Assembly: GCA_020137815.1 (NCBI GenBank)
Contig: CM035358.1
Coordinates: 581,356-645,355 of the forward strand
DNA: 64,000 nt
Direction: 5' to 3'
Source of the DNA: Hormiphora californensis
Taxonomy: Eukaryota > Ctenophora > Tentaculata > Cydippida > Pleurobrachiidae
Below are positions 10,834-21,200 of this stretch, in pieces (positions within the stretch are counted from its first letter, which is position 1; every line of letters begins with the position of its first letter). The notes beneath the pieces were generated by a model that saw only the letters and a program-made list of their open reading frames with translations, made no database searches and was not told the DNA's origin. A program made the translations under genes and the position numbers.

Positions 10834-11572
10834 ATAGACAGATAGATAGAATGAAAGAAAGTGTGGTTAAACCTTTTTCGTCGGCGGATTAATTTTTGGC
10901 AGTATGAACTATGATTCATTTTCTAAAAACATCCCTCTCGCCTGTAGGAGGGATGGTACGTGCTATGGGCAACAATTGCGTACTGCAAATCTTACTTCTG
11001 GCACTCCTTCTACATCACCACTTGAGTTGAACAATGCCATCTAGCCGCTCAGAAGAACTGAAAGGGAGAGCCATTAGCACAGGATGCCCGGGGAATTTGC
11101 CGTTATATATAGCTCTTAGTCTAGTGGAGATAATAGTGGAGACTAGAAGTACTCTATGGTTGGATTGTGCAGTAGACTTGATCGGAGCGTTACAGAGAGG
11201 CCTATAATATGAATTTTATTCAAGCGTAGCATGCTGTTTTGCCCCCTTGTTGGCTCCATCGCGCTGGAGCGATATATATAAGGAGAGACAAAGAGAAAGG
11301 GGAGATGGGGGATATCTTTCGTTAATTTCCTGTCATAGCTATAATATATTATAGCATGCTTTACATCACATACAGAGAGAGAGGATGAGAGAGAGAGAAC
11401 GAAGTAGAGGACGATATGAGAGCTAGAGCAGAGATGAGAGAGAAGACCGACGAGAAGCGAGAGAGATAGACGAGATGAGAGAGAGAGAGAGAGAGAACGC
11501 GATTCAATCGTTAGCTTAATACCCTTATTATTAACTCATGGTGGCTTTGTCCCCTTAGACCTGTTATCTCTG
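10834..11572. other. Upstream region of GPN2 without supported gene
   Basis: This stretch precedes the minus-strand GPN2 gene and probably contains its promoter. A short minus-strand stretch at about 10.93-11.06 kb looks mildly exon-like but has no consistent frame with GPN2. GA-rich runs occur at 11370-11500. No gene can be supported. Confidence 0.4.
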
Positions 11573-11673
11573 TCTATAGTCAACAGCGATTGCACGTTAA
11601 TAATAATTCATGCAGCGACTATTTATAGTCGCTGCATGAATTATTATTAACGCATAATCGCTGTTGACTATAG
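11573..11673. repeat. 100-bp near-perfect palindrome
   Basis: CTATAGTCAACAGCGAT at the left is matched by ATCGCTGTTGACTATAG at the right. The inner arms TTAATAATAATTCATGCAGC and their complement pair perfectly around a tiny centre. Only a six-base internal mismatch on each side breaks it. It is the shape of a minimal MITE or hairpin element with no coding capacity. Confidence 0.9.
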
Positions 11674-11876
11674 AAAGATCATGTGCCATGTAGACTGCTA
11701 TGTTTTAATATATTGAATATTCATATGTCATTCTCAAACCATTCAGTATTATAATCAGGATATTCATAAATCTAACCCAGAATATTATACGCCGTAATTA
11801 GCTGTAAGGGAGAGCTTGAAACCTACTTAGCATCTCTCCATATGCCCCAGTATAAGTATAGCTATTTTCTGTTGGT

Positions 11877-14310
11877 TACTATAATCCATGTGATTTGGGT
11901 AAATAATCAGGCCAACCAGGAATTTTGGGGGGGACGGCTAATTCCTTCACTAATAGTTAGTCTAAGAGGTCCTTATGTACCAAAAAAAAGTTTTAAATCT
12001 GAAGTGGTGGGGAAGACCCCTATAATTGGCCTTAATTGGCACTAACCGGATATTCCCATAACTTGGCTTAGAAATGGAGTAGAGACAAAAATAAGGACAC
12101 TAAAATGTGTAGAATCATCACATTATAGGGGGTAGAGACCATTACTGAGTCGATATCTCCAATACTAATTGAGATAATTGAGTTAATTGGATAATTCATG
12201 CCGCGCATGGTTGCCGAATACAAATCCTCTTAGAATAGGAGTAGAAATGAAAATAGGGACACTAAACTGTGCAGCGTCCTCGCATTAGTGGGGGTAGACA
12301 CCCATGAAAAGTTCCTATCTCAATTGGTTAATTGGATAATTGGATAATTAGATATGCGCATAGCCGTATTAGCCTATTAGATATTCAGCAGACCATATAC
12401 GATACCCTGAGACTCTAAGAGCCTCCTACATACCCCTAGTACCCTCCTAAATACCCTTCAGACCCCGCTAGATACCTCTTACACTCTATTAGATGCCCCT
12501 CGAAGCTTCCTAGATAGCCCTTACAGCTCATTGGGTAACCCTTTTACCTTCCTATACACCCCTCAGACCCTGCTAGATGCATTTTAGATCTTCCTAGATA
12601 CCCCTAAAACTCTCCAAGATACACATAAGATACCCCTTAGACCCCGTTAGATACCCCTAAAATCCTTCTAGATACCCCTCAGATCTTAACATAGATACCC
12701 CTAGTACCTTCCTGGGCACCCCTCAGATCTCAGACCATATAAGATACCAATCAAACATCATTAGATACCCCTCACAGCTCCCTAGATACCTTCACAGCTC
12801 CTTAGATAGCCATGTTACCCCTCTAGATACGCATCAGACCCTGCTAGATACATATCAGATCTTGCTAGATACCCCTGAACCCCCAAAGATACCCCCAGAA
12901 ATCAGAATATACTAGATTCATACCCCCTTAGACACCATTAGATATCTGTCAGACCCTTCTAGATACCCTTCAGAGCTTCATACCTGACCCTGGGCCTACT
13001 AGATACCCATCACACCCTATTAAATGCCCCTCAAGCAGAGCTTCATACCTGACCCTGGGCCTACTAGATACCCATCACACCCTATTAAATGCCCCTCAAG
13101 CCTCAAAGCTTCATATACATACCCCTCACAGCTCCTATTAATCCTATTAGCCTCCTAGACACCCCTCAGACTTTGATCTACCGAACCCTCCCAAAGGGTA
13201 TGAGCCATACAACGCAGACCCTGCTAGATACCCCTAAAACCCTCCAAGATACCTCTCCGACTCTACTATACCCCTTAGACACTATCAGATACCCCTCAGA
13301 TCCTTCTAGATACCCCTCAGAGCTTCTTAGACACCCCTCAGACCTCAGAGCGCTATCTAATGGAGGGTTTCAGGGGTATGTGGGTGTCTAGGAGTCTATT
13401 AGGGTGTCTAAAAAGCTGTGAGGTGTATCTAGGAAGCTCTTGAGGGGTGTAATTGGTATCTAGAGGGGTAAAATGGCTATCTAAGGAGCTGTGAGGATAT
13501 CTTTGAAGATCTGGGGTATCTAGAACGATTTTAGAGGTATCTAACGGGGTCTAAGGGGTATCTAGTACAGTCTAATGTGTATCTTGGAGAGTTTTAGGGG
13601 TATCTAGGAAGATCTAAAATGCATCTAGCAGGGTCTGAGGGGTGTATAGGAAGGTTACCCAATGAGCTGTAAGGGCTATCTAGGAAGCTTCGAGGGGCAT
13701 CTAATAGATTGTAATAGGTATCTAGCAGGGTCTGAGGGGTAGTTAGGAGGTTACTAGGGGTATGTAGGAGGCTCTTAGAGTCTCAGGGTATCGTATATAA
13801 TATGGTCTGCTGAATATCTAATAGGCTAATACGGCTATGCGCATATCTAATTATCCAATTATCCAATTAACCAATTGAGATAGGAACTTTTCATGGGTGT
13901 CTACCCCCACTAATGCGAGGACGCTGCACAGTTTAGTGTCCCTATTTTCATTTCTACTCCTATTCTAAGAGGATTTGTATTCGGCAACCATGCGCGGCAT
14001 GAATTATCCAATTAACTCAATTATCTCAATTAGTATTGGAGATATCGACTCAGTAATGGTCTCTACCCCCTATAATGTGATGATTCTACACATTTTAGTG
14101 TCCTTATTTTTGTCTCTACTCCATTTCTAAGCCAAGTTATGGGAATATCCAGTTAGTGCCAATTAAGGCCAATTATAGGGGTCTTCCCCACCACTTCAGA
14201 TTTAAAACTTTTTTTTGGTGTATAAGGACCTCTTAGACTAACTATTAGTGAAGGAATTAGCCGTCCCCCCCAAAATTCCTGGTCCTTACCCTAATCACAT
14301 GGATTACTAC
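11877..14310. mobile_element. 2.4-kb foldback element with satellite-like arms
   Basis: The left arm from about 11880 and the right arm ending about 14307 are long reverse complements. The outer border TAATCCATGTGATT, the word CCAGGAATTTTGGGGGG and the stretch through TTAAATCTGAAGTGGTGGGG all recur inverted near 14170-14307. Pairing continues through about 12420 / 13770. Inside, both arms consist of a degenerate unit of about 20-25 bp of the type CTAGATACCCCTCAGACCC (left) and its complement (right). The centre, about 12970-13100, holds a 66-bp direct duplication. No transposase ORF is present. It resembles a foldback transposon whose arms have grown by tandem amplification. Confidence 0.85.
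12972..13103. repeat. 66-bp direct tandem duplication inside the foldback element
   Basis: The segment beginning CAGAGCTTCATACCTGACCC and ending TTAAATGCCCCTCAAG occurs twice in a row without change, only on the left side of the centre. The right arm has no matching copy, so it post-dates formation of the palindrome. Confidence 0.85.
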
Positions 14311-14601
14311 ATGAATCTTATTTTGAATCTTATTTTGAACCTTATTTTATCTAGTCATATCAATCTTCCGTAACACGACTGTAGTAAGATGTACCGGGGT
14401 CTCTCCTTTCTGTTCGTGATTGGACTTCTCGAATTTGTGCATTGTTCTGCAGTCAGTAGAGGTCAGTAGAGCGCACACTGCACAGTATATATGATAAATA
14501 GCGATAATAGTTCTACCCCTCTAATAATTTCACTAATTACCTCCCTACTCTAATTATCTCCCTACTCTTGATATATCTCAGGTTGGTCTCTCACAACACG
14601 A

Positions 14602-15027
14602 ATGGAGAAGGTGCAGCTTGACCTGAAATCCCAGAGCCTGTACTTCACAACTAACTCAGTTGCACAGAGTGATGATAAAGTCGTTGTAGCCATTTATAGC
14701 AGTGAAGAAGAGGGTATCGGTAAAATATGGATCAGGTTCCATTCAAGTGGCGAGTTATTCTTTGTAGAGCATTGTATGGGTGCGTTTAATAAGATCCCTG
14801 TGGTGCCCAGTGAAGTACAGCTGAAGACATGGACCATGTCCATGTCAGACACTGCCCTCACCTTGGTATGCAATGGGGAGACGGTTCTTGAATACGAGTT
14901 CGTTAATGGTGTTGAGGAAGGGTGTGCTACAGTGTGGGGTGAAAATGTAGAGATAGGATGGATAGAGTTCCAGAATGACATTGCACCCTCGTATTGTTTA
15001 GAGGAATGTTCAGGACCTGGTAAGTAA
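14602..15027 (+). CDS. Small beta-rich protein resembling farnesoic-acid-O-methyltransferase-like domains
   Basis: A single-exon ORF of 141 aa. The ATG at 14602 is 20 nt after TTGATATATCTCAG, a strong 3' splice-site-like sequence. The protein is mostly beta-strand in pattern. Its C-terminal half (LTLVCNGETVLEYEF, a cysteine, then TVWGENVEIGWIEF and ND.APSY) resembles a domain common in extracellular or unclassified proteins of simple animals, often annotated as methyltransferase-FA-like; this is from memory of the pattern, not a search. No signal peptide is visible. The end CCTGGTAAGTAA contains a consensus splice donor (G|GTAAGT), so the last residues may instead be spliced to an exon after CCAGCCTACAG near 15127. 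AATAAA signals follow at 15211 and 15241. Function unknown. Confidence 0.6.
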   Translation: MEKVQLDLKSQSLYFTTNSVAQSDDKVVVAIYSSEEEGIGKIWIRFHSSGELFFVEHCMGAFNKIPVVPSEVQLKTWTMSMSDTALTLVCNGETVLEYEFVNGVEEGCATVWGENVEIGWIEFQNDIAPSYCLEECSGPGK

Positions 15028-15210
15028 CTGTAACAGAAACTGGACTGATCCTCCATTTCGAAAACCATTTCATGAAATCATTTCCAACTTCTCTCATGAA
15101 ATCCCGCATGAAACACAACCAGCCTACAGTCGTGAAAACCAAGATATCTTTATCAAATACCTATTACATAGATGACTAAACACAACAGAAAATCACGGAT
15201 GTGTTATAAA

Positions 15211-15246
15211 AATAAAATATACCTTTTACTCTTCCAAATCAATAAA
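15211..15246 (+). terminator. Polyadenylation signals for the 14.6-kb gene
   Basis: AATAAA occurs at 15211-15216 and again at 15241-15246, 180-220 bases after the stop codon. The convergent minus-strand gene ends at 15258, so the two 3' ends are packed together with almost no spacer. Confidence 0.6.
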
Positions 15247-15257
15247 AATATAAACTC

Positions 15258-16551
15258 TCACCTGTCATATCTCGCAGCTAACTCAAAATAAATATTTTCT
15301 AACATTTTGTTTCCACCCAAGATCTCCACATTCCCAAGCTCTTCTACCACTCGCTCACTAATCATATCACCAGTTACTTTATATCCCGTTTTCACGCCCT
15401 CCATTTCCATTTTCACAATCACATCCCCAAACTGCCAAGGCATATTCTCATTAATATCGTTAAGAGTCTGATTCTTAAATAACCCCTGTTCTCTCCAGTC
15501 TTTGAATTTTACAAAATCATCAGCGTGTATAACAATACTAATTGCAAGATCCAATGCCCCTCGGCTGATCAGATCATGTACCAATGAGCGAAGAGTAATA
15601 GCACTATGCACCTCAAGACCATCAAACTTCTCAAGCATCTCAATAGCTGTGTGTTCATGTCCACTGTTTACCTAACTCCAGAAGCAGAGAGGAGAAGAAC
15701 TCCATGTCGATAGTATTGAGAGGTAGGAGAGATTGGAGCATATCTATCTGGCCAGTTCTGGCAAAGGCAAGTGTCAATTGTTTGGCAATAGAAGAGGTGA
15801 AATAACCCTCTGTTTCCATGCGTTGCTTGCAAGTATCATCAGCTCCTCCGATTCGCCCCGAACTGCATGGCCCACTAGAGCAGTGCTGAATGATCTGTTA
15901 GAAAATCCGTTAAAAGAAGGGGACTTGGTGAAGCTGACCCAACAATCTCGCATTTCATTAGTTCTCCCCTCAAGTGCCAGAAACAGGGCAAACCAAGTCA
16001 GCTAGTCTCCGATCCGTAGGATTTTGATTGTAGTTGAGTCTGATATTGAGCATCTCCATGTCACTGAACACACTCTCCAGGTCAGGCTGCCTCCTCATTT
16101 CGTGGATAGCGGAAAGGTAAGCGAAATAGAGGGCTGGATTTACCTTGTACTTTGACTCCATTAGTTGAAGTAAGACCTGGTCCAATAACTCCTTCCTCTC
16201 TTCGGGTGGGGAATATACGAGAGAGGGGCAAACTGACATTAGCTCTCTGTGAACTGCAGTTGGGTAACACAGGGGTGCCTTCATCACCCTACCAACAACA
16301 CCCCTCCAATCATCTATCTTCCAAATCAAACTCCCCTTGTTGGCAAGTCGTTTGGTTTCAGGTAGCTGGAGTTCATAAATCGTGTTTCCTCCCTGCCTCC
16401 TCTGGTCCCTATTCTGTTTGTACATGTAAAATGAGAGAGTTTTGATAATGTCAGTGTCCAGGGTGATGTTTTCAGCTACGGGTTCCACTGTTCGAAAATC
16501 GGAGACTGACCGACGGGCCATTTGAAGGAAATAGCGGTAGTTTACAGCCAT
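15258..16551 (-). CDS. Pentatricopeptide-like helical-repeat protein
   Basis: Three exons at 15994-16551, 15672-15894 and 15258-15646, in frame, 389 aa. The product is all-helical. Stretches such as NPALYFAYLSAIHEM followed by LESVFSDMEMLNIRLN have the spacing and pattern of PPR motifs, as in organelle RNA-binding proteins of the LRPPRC type. The second exon's MLQSLLPL... continues the pattern. The N-terminus (MAVNYRYFLQMARRS) is basic and poor in acidic residues, compatible with mitochondrial import. It is far shorter than LRPPRC; the exact orthologue is not recognised. The stop directly follows GACAG|GTGAG, which would also be a donor, so a further exon cannot be excluded, but the space beyond is occupied by the convergent gene. 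The start lies 6 nt after GTTCACTAG. Confidence 0.55.
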
Positions 16552-16608
16552 CTCTACCTAGTGAACTGATGTGTTAATAGATGATAGAGTTATTTCGGTC
16601 TTTAAATG

Positions 16609-17391
16609 TAGGGTAAACCGGGGCAAAATGGTTAACTTTTCACTTAATCGGTTCTCACTCCCATTTAAAAAAAGATACAATGAAAAAAATTATATAGGAT
16701 TAAAGTTCATTATTTTATCTTTCAAATAAGATAAATTTCAACTCTAGGGACCATCATTTACTTTACTAAATAACTAATTTAAAAATTTTGGTCGGAAAAA
16801 ATGGTACCGGGGCAATTCGGACAACACCAATAGGAGTGCTTTATTTCGTCACGTGGGAGTCACGTGAACGTCCTCACAACACCAGAAGAAGATTCCCGCC
16901 TGGTGTTGTTAGAGGTGGGGGCAATTCGAACAATGTAATCTACACGCAATCTACACGCTGGTCGTTCTTGCTCGAATTGCCCCGGTATCACGCGTGATCA
17001 CGTGGTACAAAGAACTGCACATCATTGGCCCGGGAATTAACCAAATTGCCCCGGTGTGTTAACCAAATTGCCCATGTTCGAATTGCCCCGGTTGTTCGAA
17101 TTGCCCCGGTAATCTTAATTTACCAGAATTTGGAATGAAAACATGCGAATATTTAAATAATTTTTATACCATCTGAAAGCTAATATTATTAGCTTTCAGC
17201 TGGTTTTTTCAAATCGGAAATTGACCAACTTAAACCGGATCTAGAGCCTATTTAGTGGTAACGGGCAGGCTCGAACGAGCAGTTTTCTTCTGGAGATAGG
17301 ATGACGTCATTATGATAGCTTAACTAGGTGAGAGACGGGCAGTACTATGTTCGAATTGCCCCGGTTGTTCGAATTGCCCCGGTTTACCCTA
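16609..17391. mobile_element. MITE-like element with CCGGGGCAATTCGAAC repeats
   Basis: Terminal inverted repeats TAGGGTAAACCGGGGCAA at 16609-16626 and 17374-17391 begin and end with TA, so a TA target duplication is likely. The interior contains at least seven further copies of the subterminal word CCGGGGCAATTCGAAC in both orientations, clustered at 16805, 16918, 16970, 17040-17110 and 17350-17385. No transposase frame. The multiple short binding-site-like words are typical of sites recognised by a transposase. Confidence 0.8.
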
Positions 17392-17409
17392 TATATACCG
17401 CAGTATACT

Positions 17410-17553
17410 CCATTTTTTTTCAACTGTTCACCCCCCAAAGTCGTGCGCGGAATTGTTTTGCGCGTTTATCACATGTTAACGTGTAGCGCGCGCCACCCAA
17501 ATTCTAATTTTTATCAAATTTCAGTTTTTGGGTGAACAGTTGAAAAAAAATGG
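17410..17553. repeat. Inverted repeat with 29-bp arms
   Basis: CCATTTTTTTTCAACTGTTC at 17410 onward is matched by GAACAGTTGAAAAAAAATGG ending at 17553, and the match extends inward through the adjoining C/G run. The spacer is about 85 bp and GC-rich. Confidence 0.85.
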
Positions 17554-17624
17554 ACTTTATAGTCTGATTTTAAATAACTGTCGTTTTTTAGAGTTTTCAA
17601 CTTTCTTTAAATGACCATAAGTCC

Positions 17625-17723
17625 GGTTCCTGATGAGATATAGACTTGAAATTTGGAGGTTACGAAGATCTTGCTAAGTTCTTCCGAACCTCCAAATTTC
17701 AAGTCTCTATCTTATCAGGAACC
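17625..17723. repeat. Inverted repeat with 37-bp arms
   Basis: The left arm starts GGTTCCTGATGAGATATAGA and the right arm ends TCTATCTTATCAGGAACC. The arms pair almost perfectly around a 25-bp loop. It lies immediately after another inverted repeat and may be part of the same composite insertion. Confidence 0.85.
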
Positions 17724-18218
17724 AGAGATATGACAAATTTTGTTATTTCAGGGGGGTGACAGTTTCAAAAAATCCGACTTTAGTTTGTACTTTGTCCTAA
17801 ATTGGACCGAAACTGGTTTCAAAAACAAAAAAACGCACTTTTTGTAATAAAGTTTATTTTCAGAACGCAACTTTTGAAAACAGCAATCAATTTGAGCCGC
17901 GCCGCGCGTCAAAATGCCCAGTAGAAAGATCAAAATCGCGGACTCCGTTCGATACTTTCGACCAAAATTTACAATTTAAACATGTTTATTTTCTTCTAAC
18001 CAAAAAGGATAACGCCCACACTATCATATTTACAGACTAAAATTGCTCAAATAAAATCGTTAAATAACGGAGAAAAAGAAGGAGGGTCTCGGAATGTTCC
18101 AGACAACAGGAACATGTTGTAATCGTTGTTATTGCTACAACTCAGTGTCTGTGTTTTTAGTGTTCTCGCGGCGTCTGCTTTAGAGGGTCAGGGGAGGGAA
18201 AGGAGCGAGAGTTCAGCG
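17724..18218. other. Intergenic region, no gene recognised
   Basis: Between the inverted repeats and the 3' end of GCDH. AT-rich, with no supported exon; it probably contains the GCDH 3' UTR. Confidence 0.5.
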
Positions 18219-21200
18219 TCACTGGAACGCCTGCAGTCCGGTAATAGCTCTACCAATAATCAGGGCGTGGATATCGTGTGTGCCTAAGGGGGGAGGGGGG
18301 TATTAGTAACATTGAATACGCCGGGACAATTTAATGTAATTTACAGACTATGCCCTATTGCATTTGACCGTTTAATTTGTAGTTATAATTTACCTTCGTA
18401 TGTATTGACAGATTCCAGGTTCAGGACATGTCGAATAATGTGGTACTCATCAGATATCCCATTACCTGAAATAACATAATTAATTAGGGCATAAACAATC
18501 ACGCGGCACCGGTGTGTATATGACATGTTAACACAGAATGGGTGTAAACAATGTCACATACAAGGATGATATCACGTGACACATCAGAATGCTAACGCGC
18601 ATGGCTCGATGTACTTTTTACACAACAGACAAGCCGCGCGTTACTGCGTTGTTGTAGGTTTAGAATAGCGCCTGATAATGATAACACCATCAGTTCATGT
18701 GACGGGACAGACACGCTATTTCTACTGTTCTATATTTCTAGATATTGTCGGTATATTTGGAACCCCTCCCATCCCCAGTTCCGAATGAATGATTGTGATA
18801 TTACCTCCAAGGATGTCTCTGCACTCTCGCGCAATGTCCAGGGCGTTTCCACAGTTGTTTCTCTTCATCATAGATATCATCTCAGGAGCTGCCCTGTAAA
18901 TAGAAAGTGGTAGAGGTTAGTGTCGGAGACAGAGGTAGTAGAAGTGAAATTTATATCCTAATTCCTGTATCAGTTCGAGTGATTACAAGATTACAAGATG
19001 TGGCCTGTGGGATCAGGGATTTAGGATTGAGTACCCTGGGAGTAGAGAGAATTACTTACATTCCCTCATCCTTTAGTCTGCCCAACTGAATACACCCCTG
19101 TAACCCCAGAGCTATCCGGGTCGAGATATCAGCGAATTTCTTCTGAATTAGCTGGTTCTTTGCTAGAGGTTTGCCGAACTGTTGTCTGTCCAGTGTGTAC
19201 TGTAGAGCTGTATCAAAACATGCTTCAGCGGCACCCATAGTGCCCCACGCAATACCAAACCGAGCATTATTCAGACAACCGAAGGGACCCTGAGGGAATA
19301 AGGAAATTAAATTACATGTGACCCAAATACCCACATGTGAGTCACTATCACACAGTAACTTAAATTTTGAGTTCAATGTTCATACTCGTTATTTCATTTC
19401 TCATTGTCTACGTAGCTACTCAAAACACTCCCACCACATACCCCGAGCCCGTCTATTTTAGGTAGGAGGTTTCCAGCAGGTATCCTAACATCGTCCATTG
19501 CAATTTGCCCAGTTACACTGGCCCTCAGGGAGAACTTGCCCTCAATCTTGGGTGTAGTCAACCCTTCCATTCCTGGAAAGAGAGGATCACTTGTTGCAGT
19601 AGTGGTTCATTAGTTTCAGGTAGAAGTTTAGGGAGACCAGAGGAAAAAATAACAATTGAACATGGTTATTACCTCGTTCCAGTACGAATCCCTTGATCCT
19701 TCCATTACACCGGGCCCACACAACAAACACATCAGCAATAGGTGAGTTGCTTATCCTGTGCAGGGAGAGAATGGGTTAATAATCGAGAGAATACACGTAT
19801 ATGAAATAAGTTGCGAAATCTCCCTCTTAGCATTTTATAGAACTATGAATGAGATGGGAGGCTAGATGAGTTAGTTGAATTAGTTAGAGTGGATTCAATT
19901 ATCTGGCATTGTCTGTGAGATCTAAAGGATACCAGATGTCCCTCATTTGAACACCATGATTGTCCTTGTTACGTTGATATGTTGCCTCCTGGTAGAGGGA
20001 GTGGTGGCGACCAACCTCCGACTATCTATCAATAGGTCAGTAGTGTGACAAAGTGTGACAAATGACCGAGACAAAGAGTTAGTAACTGACAACTTTCCCT
20101 AGTGATTATCTGCGCCATATTGAGGAGGTATCAGACCAGCTACTGAAGGGAATGGAACCCGTTCTAAAAGGACAAACCTTCCCTGGCTCTGAAGGTAGGT
20201 GTCCCATGATGTCTCTGAGATCCACTAACTTACTGATCTTCAGATCTTCTCAAACCTTTTCTACCACTTGTTTTACCCAAATATAGGGACGGTATACAAG
20301 ATTGATAACCTGAAGCTGGAGACCATCTCACTGGGTCACAGTTCTGGGTCTCTAACTGATGGGATACTGACACTTCGTCTAAATAACGCCTCCGCTAATA
20401 TTACAGGAGACTGGGAGGCTTACTCTTTCTGGACTACAACAGGTGACATGGAAGGAATTTAATATTAGGTTGTCCCAGAAATAATGTCATGTCCCGATTT
20501 CTCCAACTTAGCCTATCGATTTCGATTTGAAACTTTTCTAGCTTGTTCATTTAACCCTTGACTCTATAAAACAAATGTTTGTTTTGAAAAAATTGGTTTT
20601 TGACGCGCCCTGGTGAACCCGGAAACAAGCGAGCTAAAATTTCCGCTGAACGAAAAATATGCGCATGTTAAAAACACTGCTGTACTTTTTCAGATAAGTA
20701 TCTGTAAAATATTTCACTACACCATTCTTGTTTATTGGACAATTTTCTATCGTTTGAGTGGTGGATGAAGACACAGGTCCCACTCATTGCTGAGCTATGG
20801 AGCTCCAAAAAACTTTGGTCAAAATCAGAAATTTTGACTTCCGGGTCACTTCAGGTATCAGCGGATTGACTTACAAGAATTATTTTAACAGCTATTAATA
20901 GTCCCAACTAAGCTCTTAGCCTTGGAGATGCTGAATGTTTGATTTTGTAAGGTTTTGATTTGAAAGTTTGAAGTTTTTGAAAGTAGCCATAAAACAGGTC
21001 AAAATTTAGGGTAAATTTTTGGATTTTTTCGCTTTTTTGCGGCATATAAGCTTTGCCTGACGCTTTCATAGGTTGCGTCGAGACTAAAATCGCACAGATG
21101 TATAAACTGTGGACGATGGGCTATCTTTTGGTGCCATTTGGAATTCTGAAAACTCAAATGGCTTTTCTCCAGCGACGTTTATAGAAATGCAAAACTCCCG

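Noticed and set aside
12370-13370. ORF 13089-13391 (PLDTPQTLLDT... repeats) as a protein gene
   Set aside because: It is a reading of the satellite-like unit of the foldback element, with frame changes from unit to unit.
14694-15068. 124-residue ORF opposite the 14.6-kb gene
   Set aside because: A shadow frame of the plus-strand gene. The plus frame has the better protein character and a splice/start context.
15258-16551. Calling the helical-repeat gene LRPPRC, PTCD2 or MRPS27
   Set aside because: The pattern is PPR-like, but length and the remembered landmarks of those proteins do not match well enough for a symbol.
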